Shown: positions 7,192 through 13,420 of the stretch, piece by piece | Layout of the letters: each line of letters opens with the position of its first letter | How positions within the stretch are numbered: position 1 is the first letter of the stretch | Assembly (NCBI GenBank): GCA_947469815.1 | Contig: CANIRI010000022.1 | Span: 1-14,617, forward strand | Length of the DNA stretch: 14,617 nt | Origin: Comamonadaceae bacterium | GTDB taxonomy: Bacteria > Pseudomonadota > Gammaproteobacteria > Burkholderiales > Burkholderiaceae_C | Direction: 5' to 3' | The notes under the pieces: model-generated | The model's input: the letters and a program-made list of their open reading frames with translations, nothing else | Database searches by the model: none | What the model was told of the DNA's origin: nothing | Translations under genes and position numbers: made by a program

Positions 7192-7276
7192 AAACTGCGG
7201 GGGGTTCCGTTATGCTGTGCGGCGCTAGGCCCGGTTGCGTAGATCTGTCACCATCGAATTTTTGAAAGAAAAAGCC
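7192..7276. promoter_or_regulatory. Divergent intergenic region, presumed promoters of importer and mutarotase operons
   Basis: An 85-bp gap separates two divergent starts, so both operons should have promoters here, perhaps under a shared regulator encoded elsewhere. I found no convincing -35/-10 pair: CATAAC (minus strand, 7208-7213) is a four-of-six -10 match with no -35, and TTGCGT (7235-7240, plus) lacks a good -10. No clear operator palindrome is visible. The role is inferred from gene arrangement only. Confidence 0.4.
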
Positions 7277-7729
7277 ATGCTCAAAGGTGTCAACCCATTG
7301 CTCCACGCAGATTTGCTTGCCACCTTGTGCGCCATGGGCCACGGAGATGACTTGGTGATCGCAGATGCCAATTTTCCGTCCGAATCGGTCGCCCGCCACA
7401 CCACCCTAGGGAAAGTACTTAGGCTGGATGGTGCGGACGTTCCGCAAGCGGTGCGCGCAATCCTCTCCGTCTTCCCGCTGGACAGCTTTGTGGACACGCC
7501 GGTCCAGCGCATGCAAGTGGTCGGCAATGCGACCGAACTGCCGGTCATCCAGCAGGAAGTGCAAGCAGCCATCGACCAGGCCGAGGGCCGCAACTGGCCC
7601 ATGGGTTCGGTGGAGCGCATGGCGTTTTACGAGCAGGCCAAAAAATCGTATGCGGTGATTGCCACCAGCGAGCGGCGTTTTTACGGCTGCTTCATCCTCA
7701 AAAAAGGCGTAATCGCGCCCGATGCCTGA
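7277..7729 (+). CDS. fucU: RbsD/FucU family sugar mutarotase
   Basis: A 150-residue cytoplasmic protein of the RbsD/FucU family, which interconverts sugar anomers (FucU: alpha/beta L-fucose; RbsD: pyran and furan forms of ribose). The hallmark segments are MLKGVNPLLHADLLATL at the N-terminus, MGHGDDLVIADANFP (20-34, with the catalytic-region H22), FYEQAKKSYAVIATSERRFYG (117-137) and the C-terminal LKKGV. These fit FucU better than RbsD: FucU ends in FYERAQK...TGE..YGN..LKKGV. The ATG at 7277 is chosen because MLKG is the usual family N-terminus; an in-frame TTG at 7235 would add 14 atypical residues. Upstream GAAAG is a weak ribosome site. It is the first gene of a plus-strand operon and overlaps the next gene by 8 bp. 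Its sugar need not be fucose; no fucose isomerase, kinase or aldolase is nearby. Confidence 0.92.
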   Translation: MLKGVNPLLHADLLATLCAMGHGDDLVIADANFPSESVARHTTLGKVLRLDGADVPQAVRAILSVFPLDSFVDTPVQRMQVVGNATELPVIQQEVQAAIDQAEGRNWPMGSVERMAFYEQAKKSYAVIATSERRFYGCFILKKGVIAPDA

Positions 7730-8774
7730 CCCCTTAGGCCCCACTATGACCCCACCTGCCGCCATCCTCTTGGTTCCCGCGCCGCGCACAGTCGCCGACG
7801 TGTTCACCCCCGCCCAACTCGCGCGCCTGCGCGAACTCGGCGAGTTGCATGTCTACGACGACGCCCCGCCCACGCAGGCTGAATTTGAAGCCCTGGCCCC
7901 GCGCCTGGAAATCCTGATAGGCCAGCTCGACATGCCGCAGTCGCGCATCGAGATGGCCCCGCGCCTGCGCGCCATCTTCAATGTCGAGGGTAACTACTTC
8001 CCCAATGTGGACTACGCCTGCGCCATGGCACGCGGCGTACGCATCCTGAGCATCAGCCCGGTGTTTGCCGAACCCGTGGCCGAGGCTGCATTAGGGATGG
8101 CGATTGACCTGGCGCGCGGCATCAGCCGCTCGGACCGCTACTTCCGCCAGGGCACCGAGAAATACGGGCTGGAGGCCAACCGCGATGCCTACAGCCTGCG
8201 CCGCCAGAACGTGGGCTTTATCGGCTTTGGCGATCTGGGCCGCGCCATCGTGCCGCTGCTGGCCCCCTTTGCGCCGCAGATACGGGCCTTTGACCCTTGG
8301 CTGCCCGCCGAATTCATCGCCGCCCACGGCTGCACCGCAGCCTCGCTCGACGAAGTCTTGCGCGGCAGCAAAGTGGTGTTTGTGGTGGCCAGCGTCACCT
8401 CGCAAAACCAGGGCTTTTTGGGGCGCAGCGCGTTCGAGTCCATGCAGCCCGGCGCGTCGCTGCTGCTGCTCAGCCGCGCCGGGGTGGTGGACTTTGAGGC
8501 CATGCTCGACGTGGCCGCCACCGGCCACATCCGCGTGGCCACCGACGTCTTTCCGCAAGAGCCCCTGCCCGCAGACCACCGCGCGCGCAGCGGCGACAAC
8601 CTGCTGCTCTCGCCGCACCAGGCTGGCGCGCTACATGACGCGCTGGCGCAGATTGGTGTGATCGTCACGGCCGATGCCGAACTCATTGCCCGCGGCCTGC
8701 CGCCCTGTATGTGCAAAGTGGCCCAGCCCGAGACCGTGGCCATGTTCCGCAGCAAGCCCGTCAATAAAAGCTAA
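7722..8774 (+). CDS. D-isomer-specific 2-hydroxyacid dehydrogenase family protein
   Basis: A 350-residue NAD-dependent dehydrogenase (SerA/glyoxylate-reductase-like), converting a 2-oxoacid to a 2-hydroxyacid or the reverse. The Rossmann motif is VGFIGFGDLG (G168, G170, G173) with D191 at the end of the second strand, which suggests NAD rather than NADP. The catalytic Arg, Glu and His are R252 (in LLSRAGVVD), E280 (in DVFPQEPLP) and H299 (in LSPHQAG). The residue after the catalytic Arg is Ala instead of the usual Gly, so it is a divergent family member. Two starts are possible: ATG 7722, overlapping fucU by 8 bp, and ATG 7746, which follows a weak AGG and begins MTPPAAILLVP, closer to the usual N-terminus (342 residues). 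Being co-transcribed with fucU, it probably acts on a sugar-acid intermediate; the substrate is unknown. Confidence 0.9.
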   Translation: MPDPLGPTMTPPAAILLVPAPRTVADVFTPAQLARLRELGELHVYDDAPPTQAEFEALAPRLEILIGQLDMPQSRIEMAPRLRAIFNVEGNYFPNVDYACAMARGVRILSISPVFAEPVAEAALGMAIDLARGISRSDRYFRQGTEKYGLEANRDAYSLRRQNVGFIGFGDLGRAIVPLLAPFAPQIRAFDPWLPAEFIAAHGCTAASLDEVLRGSKVVFVVASVTSQNQGFLGRSAFESMQPGASLLLLSRAGVVDFEAMLDVAATGHIRVATDVFPQEPLPADHRARSGDNLLLSPHQAGALHDALAQIGVIVTADAELIARGLPPCMCKVAQPETVAMFRSKPVNKS

Positions 8775-8786
8775 ACAAAAGCTAAA
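8766..8786 (+). repeat. 11-bp tandem repeat spanning a stop codon
   Basis: AAAAGCTAAA occurs at 8766-8775 and again at 8777-8786, period 11. The first copy carries the TAA stop of the hydroxyacid dehydrogenase; the second runs into AAAAGG (8784-8789), the ribosome binding site of the next gene. It looks like a small slippage duplication. Confidence 0.7.
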
Positions 8787-8797
8787 AGGCCAAGTCC

Positions 8798-9721
8798 ATG
8801 CACGCAAGCCCGCGCAGCCTCAGCCAGGAGCGCTTCAAAGGCTGGCCCGCCTGGGTGCTGCGCCAAGGGCCGCTGACCCTGTGCGTGGTACCCGATGTGG
8901 GCGGGCGCTTGATGGGCATGGCCTATGGAGGTCAGGAGTTGTGCTTCACCCACCACGCGCTGGAAGGCAAAACTTTTGACGGCGACATACGCCAGTGGCC
9001 CGCCCTGTGCGGCGAATGGGGCTTTCCCTTGTGGGGCGGCGGCAAAACCTGGGTAGCCCCCGAGTCCGCCTGGCCCGCAGGCGCCCCCCACCGCGACCTG
9101 GACTCGCTGCCTTGGCAGGTGCTTGACACCTGGTGCGACGCGCAGGGCATGGGCATTGAAGTGCAGAGCCCGGTTTGCAGCGTAAGCGGCCTGCAACTCA
9201 GCCGCCGCCTGACGCTGCATGCGCACACCGAGGGCGGCGCGTCGCAATGGACGATCGACCACAGCCTGCGCAACACCGGCAGTACGCCCGTGCGCTGCGG
9301 TATGTGGGATGTGCTCATGCTCTTGCGTCCGGCGCGTGTGCGCGTGCCCTTGCCTACGCGCACCGCTGGACCCACCTTGGCCGCGCTGCCCGGCAAAAAA
9401 CCGCTGGCCGACTTGCGCGCCCAGGGCACGCTGCAGGACAGCGCCACCGAAGCGGTTTTGCACTGCACGCACGGCGACGATTTCAAATGCGGCTTTGCCA
9501 GCGCGGACGGGTTGATGGAAGTCGACTTCGGCCCCGACGCGCCGCGCTACACCCGCCGCTCCGCAACCGACATGACCCTGCCCTACGCCCACGGGCTGCC
9601 GCTGGAAGTGTTCAACGCGCCGGTGCTGGATTACTTTGAGGTCGAGACGCACTCGCCGCTGCAGACGCTGGGTGCAGGGGAAGTGTTGCGGTTTGGGGTG
9701 GTGGAGACACTGGGCGGATAG
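8798..9721 (+). CDS. Galactose mutarotase-like (DUF4380-like) carbohydrate-binding protein
   Basis: A 307-residue protein with no signal peptide, so probably cytoplasmic. The segment VVPDVGGRLMGMAYGGQELCF (30-50) is the typical early strand pair of the galactose-mutarotase superfold (aldose 1-epimerase-like), and GGGKTWVAPESAWP (80-93) resembles the DUF4380 signature. Later beta-rich stretches (LQLSRRLTLHAHTEGGASQWTIDHSLRNTGSTPVRCGMWDV) fit a large beta-sandwich. A usual aldose epimerase His/Glu pair could not be assigned with confidence, so it may bind or epimerise a sugar, or act otherwise on it. It starts 23 bp after the dehydrogenase with AAAAGG 8 nt before the ATG, and forms a three-gene operon with fucU and the dehydrogenase. 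Its 3' end is 10 bp from the convergent yejF gene. The exact family was assigned by eye and would need a profile search. Confidence 0.8.
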   Translation: MHASPRSLSQERFKGWPAWVLRQGPLTLCVVPDVGGRLMGMAYGGQELCFTHHALEGKTFDGDIRQWPALCGEWGFPLWGGGKTWVAPESAWPAGAPHRDLDSLPWQVLDTWCDAQGMGIEVQSPVCSVSGLQLSRRLTLHAHTEGGASQWTIDHSLRNTGSTPVRCGMWDVLMLLRPARVRVPLPTRTAGPTLAALPGKKPLADLRAQGTLQDSATEAVLHCTHGDDFKCGFASADGLMEVDFGPDAPRYTRRSATDMTLPYAHGLPLEVFNAPVLDYFEVETHSPLQTLGAGEVLRFGVVETLGG

Positions 9722-9751
9722 CCAAGACAAGCTACCCCGCCCCCTCCACCA
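9699..9751. other. Long hairpin at the convergent gene junction, pairing both stop codons
   Basis: TGGTGGAG (9699-9706) pairs with CTCCACCA (9744-9751), GGGCGG (9712-9717) with CCGCCC (9737-9742), and TAGC (9719-9722) with GCTA (9731-9734), around the 8-nt loop 9723-9730. That is 18 base pairs with two small asymmetric internal loops. The TAG stop of the mutarotase-like gene (9719-9721) and the opposing TAG stop of yejF (9732-9734 on the plus strand) lie in the same stem. No T-run follows on either strand, so it is not a standard terminator, but it could protect 3' ends or slow polymerase in both directions. Confidence 0.55.
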
Positions 9752-11315
9752 ACTCCCGCGTATACGCCTCCCTCGGCCGGGTGAGCACCTCCTCCACACT
9801 GCCCGCCTCAATCACCGCGCCGTCTTTCATCACCAGCACGGTGTGGGCCATGGCGCGCACGACGGCGACGTCGTGGGTGATGAGCAGGTAGCTCAAACCC
9901 CGGCGGGCTTGCAGGTCTTGCAGGAGGTCGAGCACCTGTTTTTGGATGGACACATCGAGCGCGCTGGTTGGCTCGTCCAGCAGCAGCAGGCGCGGCTCAA
10001 TCACCAAGGCGCGGGCAATGGCCAGGCGCTGGCGCTGGCCGCCGGAAAACTCATGGGGGTAGCGCGCCAACAGGCCGGGGAATTCGGCTTCGCGCAGACC
10101 GACTTCATCCAGGGCTTGGGTCACGCGGGCGCTGCGCTGGGCGGGGCTGAGTTCGGGGGCGTGCAGGCGCAGGCCTTCGCCCACGATCTCACCCACGCTC
10201 ATGCGCGGCGACAGCGATGAGAACGGGTCCTGGAACACCACTTGCACCGCGCGGCGCAAGGGCAGGTCAATGGTCGGGCTGCCGCTCCAGGCCTGGCCCA
10301 ATACGCGCAGCGTGCCGCCGTGCGGCAACAAGCCCAGCGCTGCCAAGGCCAGCGTGGATTTGCCCGAGCCGGACTCGCCCATCACCGCCAGCGTTTCGCC
10401 CTGGCGCAGCGACAGGTCCGCGCCCTTGACCGCCACAAATGTGCCCTTGCTCCACCAACCGCGCCATCCGGGTAGCGGCACCGGATAGCTCACGCGCAGA
10501 GCTTGCGCCTCCAACAACGTCGGCGCGTCGGGCTGCAAAGCGGGCACCTTGCGCACAGGAATGCTGCCCACCAGGCGGCGGGTGTAGCTGTGCTGCGGGT
10601 TGGCAAGCACCTCGGCTACAGCGCCTTGTTCGACCAGGTGGCCTTCTTCCATGACGGCTACGCGGTCGGCAAAGCGGCGCACGATGTTGAGGTCGTGCGT
10701 GATGAGCAGCACGGCCATGCCGTGGCGGGCTTGCAGGCTGTCGAGCAGGTCCAGAATCTGGCCGCGCAGGGCAACGTCCAGCGCGGTGGTGGGCTCGTCA
10801 GCCAGCAGCAGCTTGGGCGCGCAAGCCAGGGCCATGGCGATCATGGCGCGCTGGCGCTGACCGCCGCTGATCTGGTGCGGGTAAGCGGCGGCGCGGCGCG
10901 CGGGCTCGGTGATACCGGTATCCGCCAGCAGCTCCACGGCGCGGGCCCAGGCGGCGCTGCGAGCGAGGCCGGTTTTCCATTGCAGCACTTCGGAAATTTG
11001 CTCGCCCAAAGTGAACAGCGGGTTGAGCGCGGTCATGGGCTCCTGAAAAATCATGGCGATTTCGCTGCCCCGTACAGCCTCCATGTGCGGCTGCGACAGC
11101 GTCAGCAAATCGCGCCCGCCCCACAGAGCCTGGCCCGACACCCGCGCCCCGCGCGCCAGCCCCAGCAGCGCCAGGGCTGAAACGGTTTTGCCCGACCCCG
11201 ACTCGCCCACCAAGGCGAGCTTCTCGCCGGGCGCAATATCCAGACTCAAGCCGTGTACCACCTCGCGCGCACCAAAGGACACGCGCAAGTCGCGCAAAGA
11301 CAGCAGCGCACTCAT
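9732..11315 (-). CDS. yejF: Peptide ABC transporter ATP-binding protein with two fused ATPase domains (YejF)
   Basis: A 527-residue tandem ATPase, close to E. coli YejF (529). The first domain has Walker A GESGSGKT (37-44), signature ISGGQ (149-153), Walker B LLLADE (169-174) and H207; the second has GESGSGKS (313-320), FSGGQ (423-427), LLLLDE (443-448) and H481. Both sites look complete. Each domain ends with the oligopeptide-family C-terminal segment (NPQHSYTRRLVGSIP, 239-253; RPREAYTRELV, 513-523). It energises uptake of oligopeptides by the YejABEF importer, the family that also takes up microcin C in E. coli. Its ATG overlaps the yejE stop by 4 bp. It is the last gene of the operon and converges on the mutarotase-like gene. 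Confidence 0.95.
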   Translation of the reverse strand: MSALLSLRDLRVSFGAREVVHGLSLDIAPGEKLALVGESGSGKTVSALALLGLARGARVSGQALWGGRDLLTLSQPHMEAVRGSEIAMIFQEPMTALNPLFTLGEQISEVLQWKTGLARSAAWARAVELLADTGITEPARRAAAYPHQISGGQRQRAMIAMALACAPKLLLADEPTTALDVALRGQILDLLDSLQARHGMAVLLITHDLNIVRRFADRVAVMEEGHLVEQGAVAEVLANPQHSYTRRLVGSIPVRKVPALQPDAPTLLEAQALRVSYPVPLPGWRGWWSKGTFVAVKGADLSLRQGETLAVMGESGSGKSTLALAALGLLPHGGTLRVLGQAWSGSPTIDLPLRRAVQVVFQDPFSSLSPRMSVGEIVGEGLRLHAPELSPAQRSARVTQALDEVGLREAEFPGLLARYPHEFSGGQRQRLAIARALVIEPRLLLLDEPTSALDVSIQKQVLDLLQDLQARRGLSYLLITHDVAVVRAMAHTVLVMKDGAVIEAGSVEEVLTRPREAYTRELVEGAG

Positions 11316-12376
11316 GCGCCCGGCTCCCGGTTGATCTGGCGCGGATCCAGCGCGTCACGCAAGGCCTCGCCCATAAAGGTCAGCAGCAGCAGGGTGACGA
11401 CCAGCACGCCGAAGGTGGAAAGCGAAATCCACCACGCGTCGATATTGCTTTTGCCCTGCGCGAGCAGCTCGCCCAGGCTGGGGGTTCCGGGCGGCACGCC
11501 CAGTCCCAAAAAGTCCAGGCTGGTGAGCGCCAGAATGGCCGCGCTCATGCGGAAAGGCAAAAAGGTGACAACCGGTGTCAGGCTGTTAGGCAGCACATGG
11601 CGCCAAATGATGTGTCCGTTGGAGAGGCCAAGCGCACGCGCGGCGCGCACGTAATCCAGCTGGCGGTTACGCAAAAACTCGGCGCGCACATAGTCCGACA
11701 AACCCATCCAGCCAAACAGGCTCAGCAACACCAGCAGCAGGCTCACGCTGGGCTCGAATAAAGCCGAGAAGATGATGAGCAAATACAGCTCGGGCATGGC
11801 GCTCCAGATCTCGATGAAGCGCTGCATGGCCAGATCGGTCTTACCGACAAAGTAACCCTGCACCGCGCCCGTGACCACGCCCAGGATCGTGCCGGAGATG
11901 GTGAGCGCCAGCGCAAACAAAATCGATACGCGAAAGCCATACAGCAGGCGCGCCAACAAATCGCGGCCCCGGTCGTCGGTGCCCAGCCAGTTGTCTGCCG
12001 ACGGTGCCGCCGGGTTGGGCTGCTTGGCAAAGTAGTTGAGCGTGCTGTGGTGGTAGGCGTTGGGGGGGAAGACCGCCCAATTGCCGGGGCGGGCGAGTTG
12101 CTCACGGATGAAGGGGTCCAGAAAATCCGTGGGGCTGGCGAAGTCGCCACCGAAAGCCGTCTCGGGCGGGTTGTGGACGATGGGCACAAACCACTGGCCC
12201 TCGTAACGCACCAGCAAAGGCTTGTCATTAGAGACCAACTCGGCCACCAAACTTAACGCAAACAAGGCCACAAACAGCACCAGGCTGGCAAAGCCCAGTC
12301 GGTGCGCACGGAAGCGCCGCCAGGCGCGCCGGGAGGGCGACAAGGACACGGCAACAGAGACAGGCGGCGTGCTCAT
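11312..12376 (-). CDS. yejE: Peptide ABC transporter permease (YejE)
   Basis: A 354-residue inner-membrane permease of the OppC/DppC type (E. coli YejE 341). After a basic N-terminus (RRAWRRFRAHRLG) and a first membrane helix (about 28-48), a large periplasmic segment carries the YejE-specific SNDKPLLVRYEGQWFVP, then NWLGTDDRGRDLLARLLYG before the membrane core. The ATPase-docking EAA-type loop is visible as DYVRAARALGLSNGHIIWRHVLPN. It pairs with YejB to form the channel. GAGGG lies 5 nt before the ATG at 12376 and overlaps the yejB stop, giving a 7-bp gap and likely translational coupling; the 3' end overlaps yejF by 4 bp. Confidence 0.95.
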   Translation of the reverse strand: MSTPPVSVAVSLSPSRRAWRRFRAHRLGFASLVLFVALFALSLVAELVSNDKPLLVRYEGQWFVPIVHNPPETAFGGDFASPTDFLDPFIREQLARPGNWAVFPPNAYHHSTLNYFAKQPNPAAPSADNWLGTDDRGRDLLARLLYGFRVSILFALALTISGTILGVVTGAVQGYFVGKTDLAMQRFIEIWSAMPELYLLIIFSALFEPSVSLLLVLLSLFGWMGLSDYVRAEFLRNRQLDYVRAARALGLSNGHIIWRHVLPNSLTPVVTFLPFRMSAAILALTSLDFLGLGVPPGTPSLGELLAQGKSNIDAWWISLSTFGVLVVTLLLLTFMGEALRDALDPRQINREPGA

Positions 12377-12391
12377 TCGACCCTCATTCGA
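12372..12391 (-). repeat. 11-bp-period tandem repeat at the yejB/yejE junction
   Basis: CTCATTCGA (plus strand) occurs at 12372-12380 and 12383-12391. On the minus strand each copy reads TCGAATGAG: the first overlaps the yejB stop as ATGA, and the second supplies the yejE ATG used here. The arrangement looks like a small duplication that moved the yejE start 11 nt downstream and gave it a GAGGG ribosome site. Confidence 0.6.
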
Positions 12392-13418
12392 ATTTGACCC
12401 GTGGGTCCACCCACAGGTAGCACAGGTCGCTGATCAGTTTGGTGAAGAGGCCAATCAACGTGAACAAATACAGCGTGCCCAAAACCACCGGGTAATCGCG
12501 CCGCATCACGCTCTCGTAACTCAAGAGTCCCAACCCGTCGAGCGAAAACAAGGTTTCAATCAACAAAGAGCCGGTGAAAAACGCGCCCACAAAAGCCGCC
12601 GGAAAACCGGTAACCAGCGGAATGAGCGCATTGCGCAACACATGCTTCCACAACACACGGCCTTCGCTCAAGCCCTTGGCGCGCGCGGTCAGCACGTACT
12701 GTTTGCCAATCTCTTCAAGGAAGGCGTTCTTAGTCAAAATGGTGGTGACCGCAAACGCACCGAGCACGCTGGCCGTGACCGGCAAGGTGATGTGCCAGAG
12801 GTAGTCGGTGACCTTGGCACCCCAACTCAGCGTCTCCCAGTTGCCCGAGGTCAAACCGCGCAGCGGAAACCATTGCAACTGCCCGCCAAACACCACCAGC
12901 AGCGCCACGCCCAGCACAAAGCCGGGGATCGCATAACCTACCAGCACCAGCAGGCTGGTCCAGGTGTCAAAACGGGTGCCTGCGCGCACCGCCTTGGCGA
13001 TACCCAGCGGCACTGAGACGAGGTAGCTCAGCAAAAACGTCCACAGCCCCAGGCTGATCGACACTGGCAACTTTTCGCGAATCAGTTCCCAGACGGTTTT
13101 GGGATAGAAAAAACTGCTGCCCAAATCGAAGCGGGCGAACTGGCCGAGCATTTGCATAAAGCGCTCGGGCGCGGGTTTGTCAAAACCGTAAAGCGTGCGG
13201 ATTTCTTCGATGCGCTTGGCGTCCACGCCCTGGCGGCCCCGGTAGCCCGCGCCGCTGGCGGCAGCGCCCTCACCGCCGCTGTCGCGGCCCTGCAGTTGCG
13301 AGACCATTTGCTCCACCGGCCCGCCGGGCACGAACTGGATCACCGCAAAGGTGACCAGCAGCACACCGAACAGCGTGGGCACCATCAGCAGCAGGCGTTT
13401 GACGATGTAGCTCAGCAT
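12384..13418 (-). CDS. yejB: Peptide ABC transporter permease (YejB)
   Basis: A 344-residue inner-membrane permease of the OppB/DppB type (E. coli YejB 364). It starts with the usual MLSYIVKRLLLMVPTLFGVL helix, then FVPGGPVEQ and a glycine-rich periplasmic stretch (about 44-65) that is typical of YejB but shorter than in E. coli, followed by IEEIRTLYGFDKPAPERF. The ATPase-docking loop is YVLTARAKGLSEGRVLWKHVLRN, and the C-terminus ends in LWVDPRVKFE as in the family. The frame is open 13 codons further upstream into yejA, but the ATG at 13418 is chosen because it gives the family N-terminus and is preceded by GGGGAG 8 nt away. It lies 2 bp after the yejA stop. Confidence 0.95.
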   Translation of the reverse strand: MLSYIVKRLLLMVPTLFGVLLVTFAVIQFVPGGPVEQMVSQLQGRDSGGEGAAASGAGYRGRQGVDAKRIEEIRTLYGFDKPAPERFMQMLGQFARFDLGSSFFYPKTVWELIREKLPVSISLGLWTFLLSYLVSVPLGIAKAVRAGTRFDTWTSLLVLVGYAIPGFVLGVALLVVFGGQLQWFPLRGLTSGNWETLSWGAKVTDYLWHITLPVTASVLGAFAVTTILTKNAFLEEIGKQYVLTARAKGLSEGRVLWKHVLRNALIPLVTGFPAAFVGAFFTGSLLIETLFSLDGLGLLSYESVMRRDYPVVLGTLYLFTLIGLFTKLISDLCYLWVDPRVKFE

Positions 13419-13420
13419 GC

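Noticed and set aside
7235..7276. Alternative TTG start for the FucU-family gene
   Set aside because: The extra 14 residues do not resemble the family, whose members start MLK; the ATG at 7277 fits.
8771..9811. Minus-strand open frame (346 codons) opposite the mutarotase-like gene
   Set aside because: It runs through both the mutarotase-like gene and the yejF end, has no ribosome site or family motif, and has the repetitive Ala/Gly/Arg/His composition of an antisense shadow.
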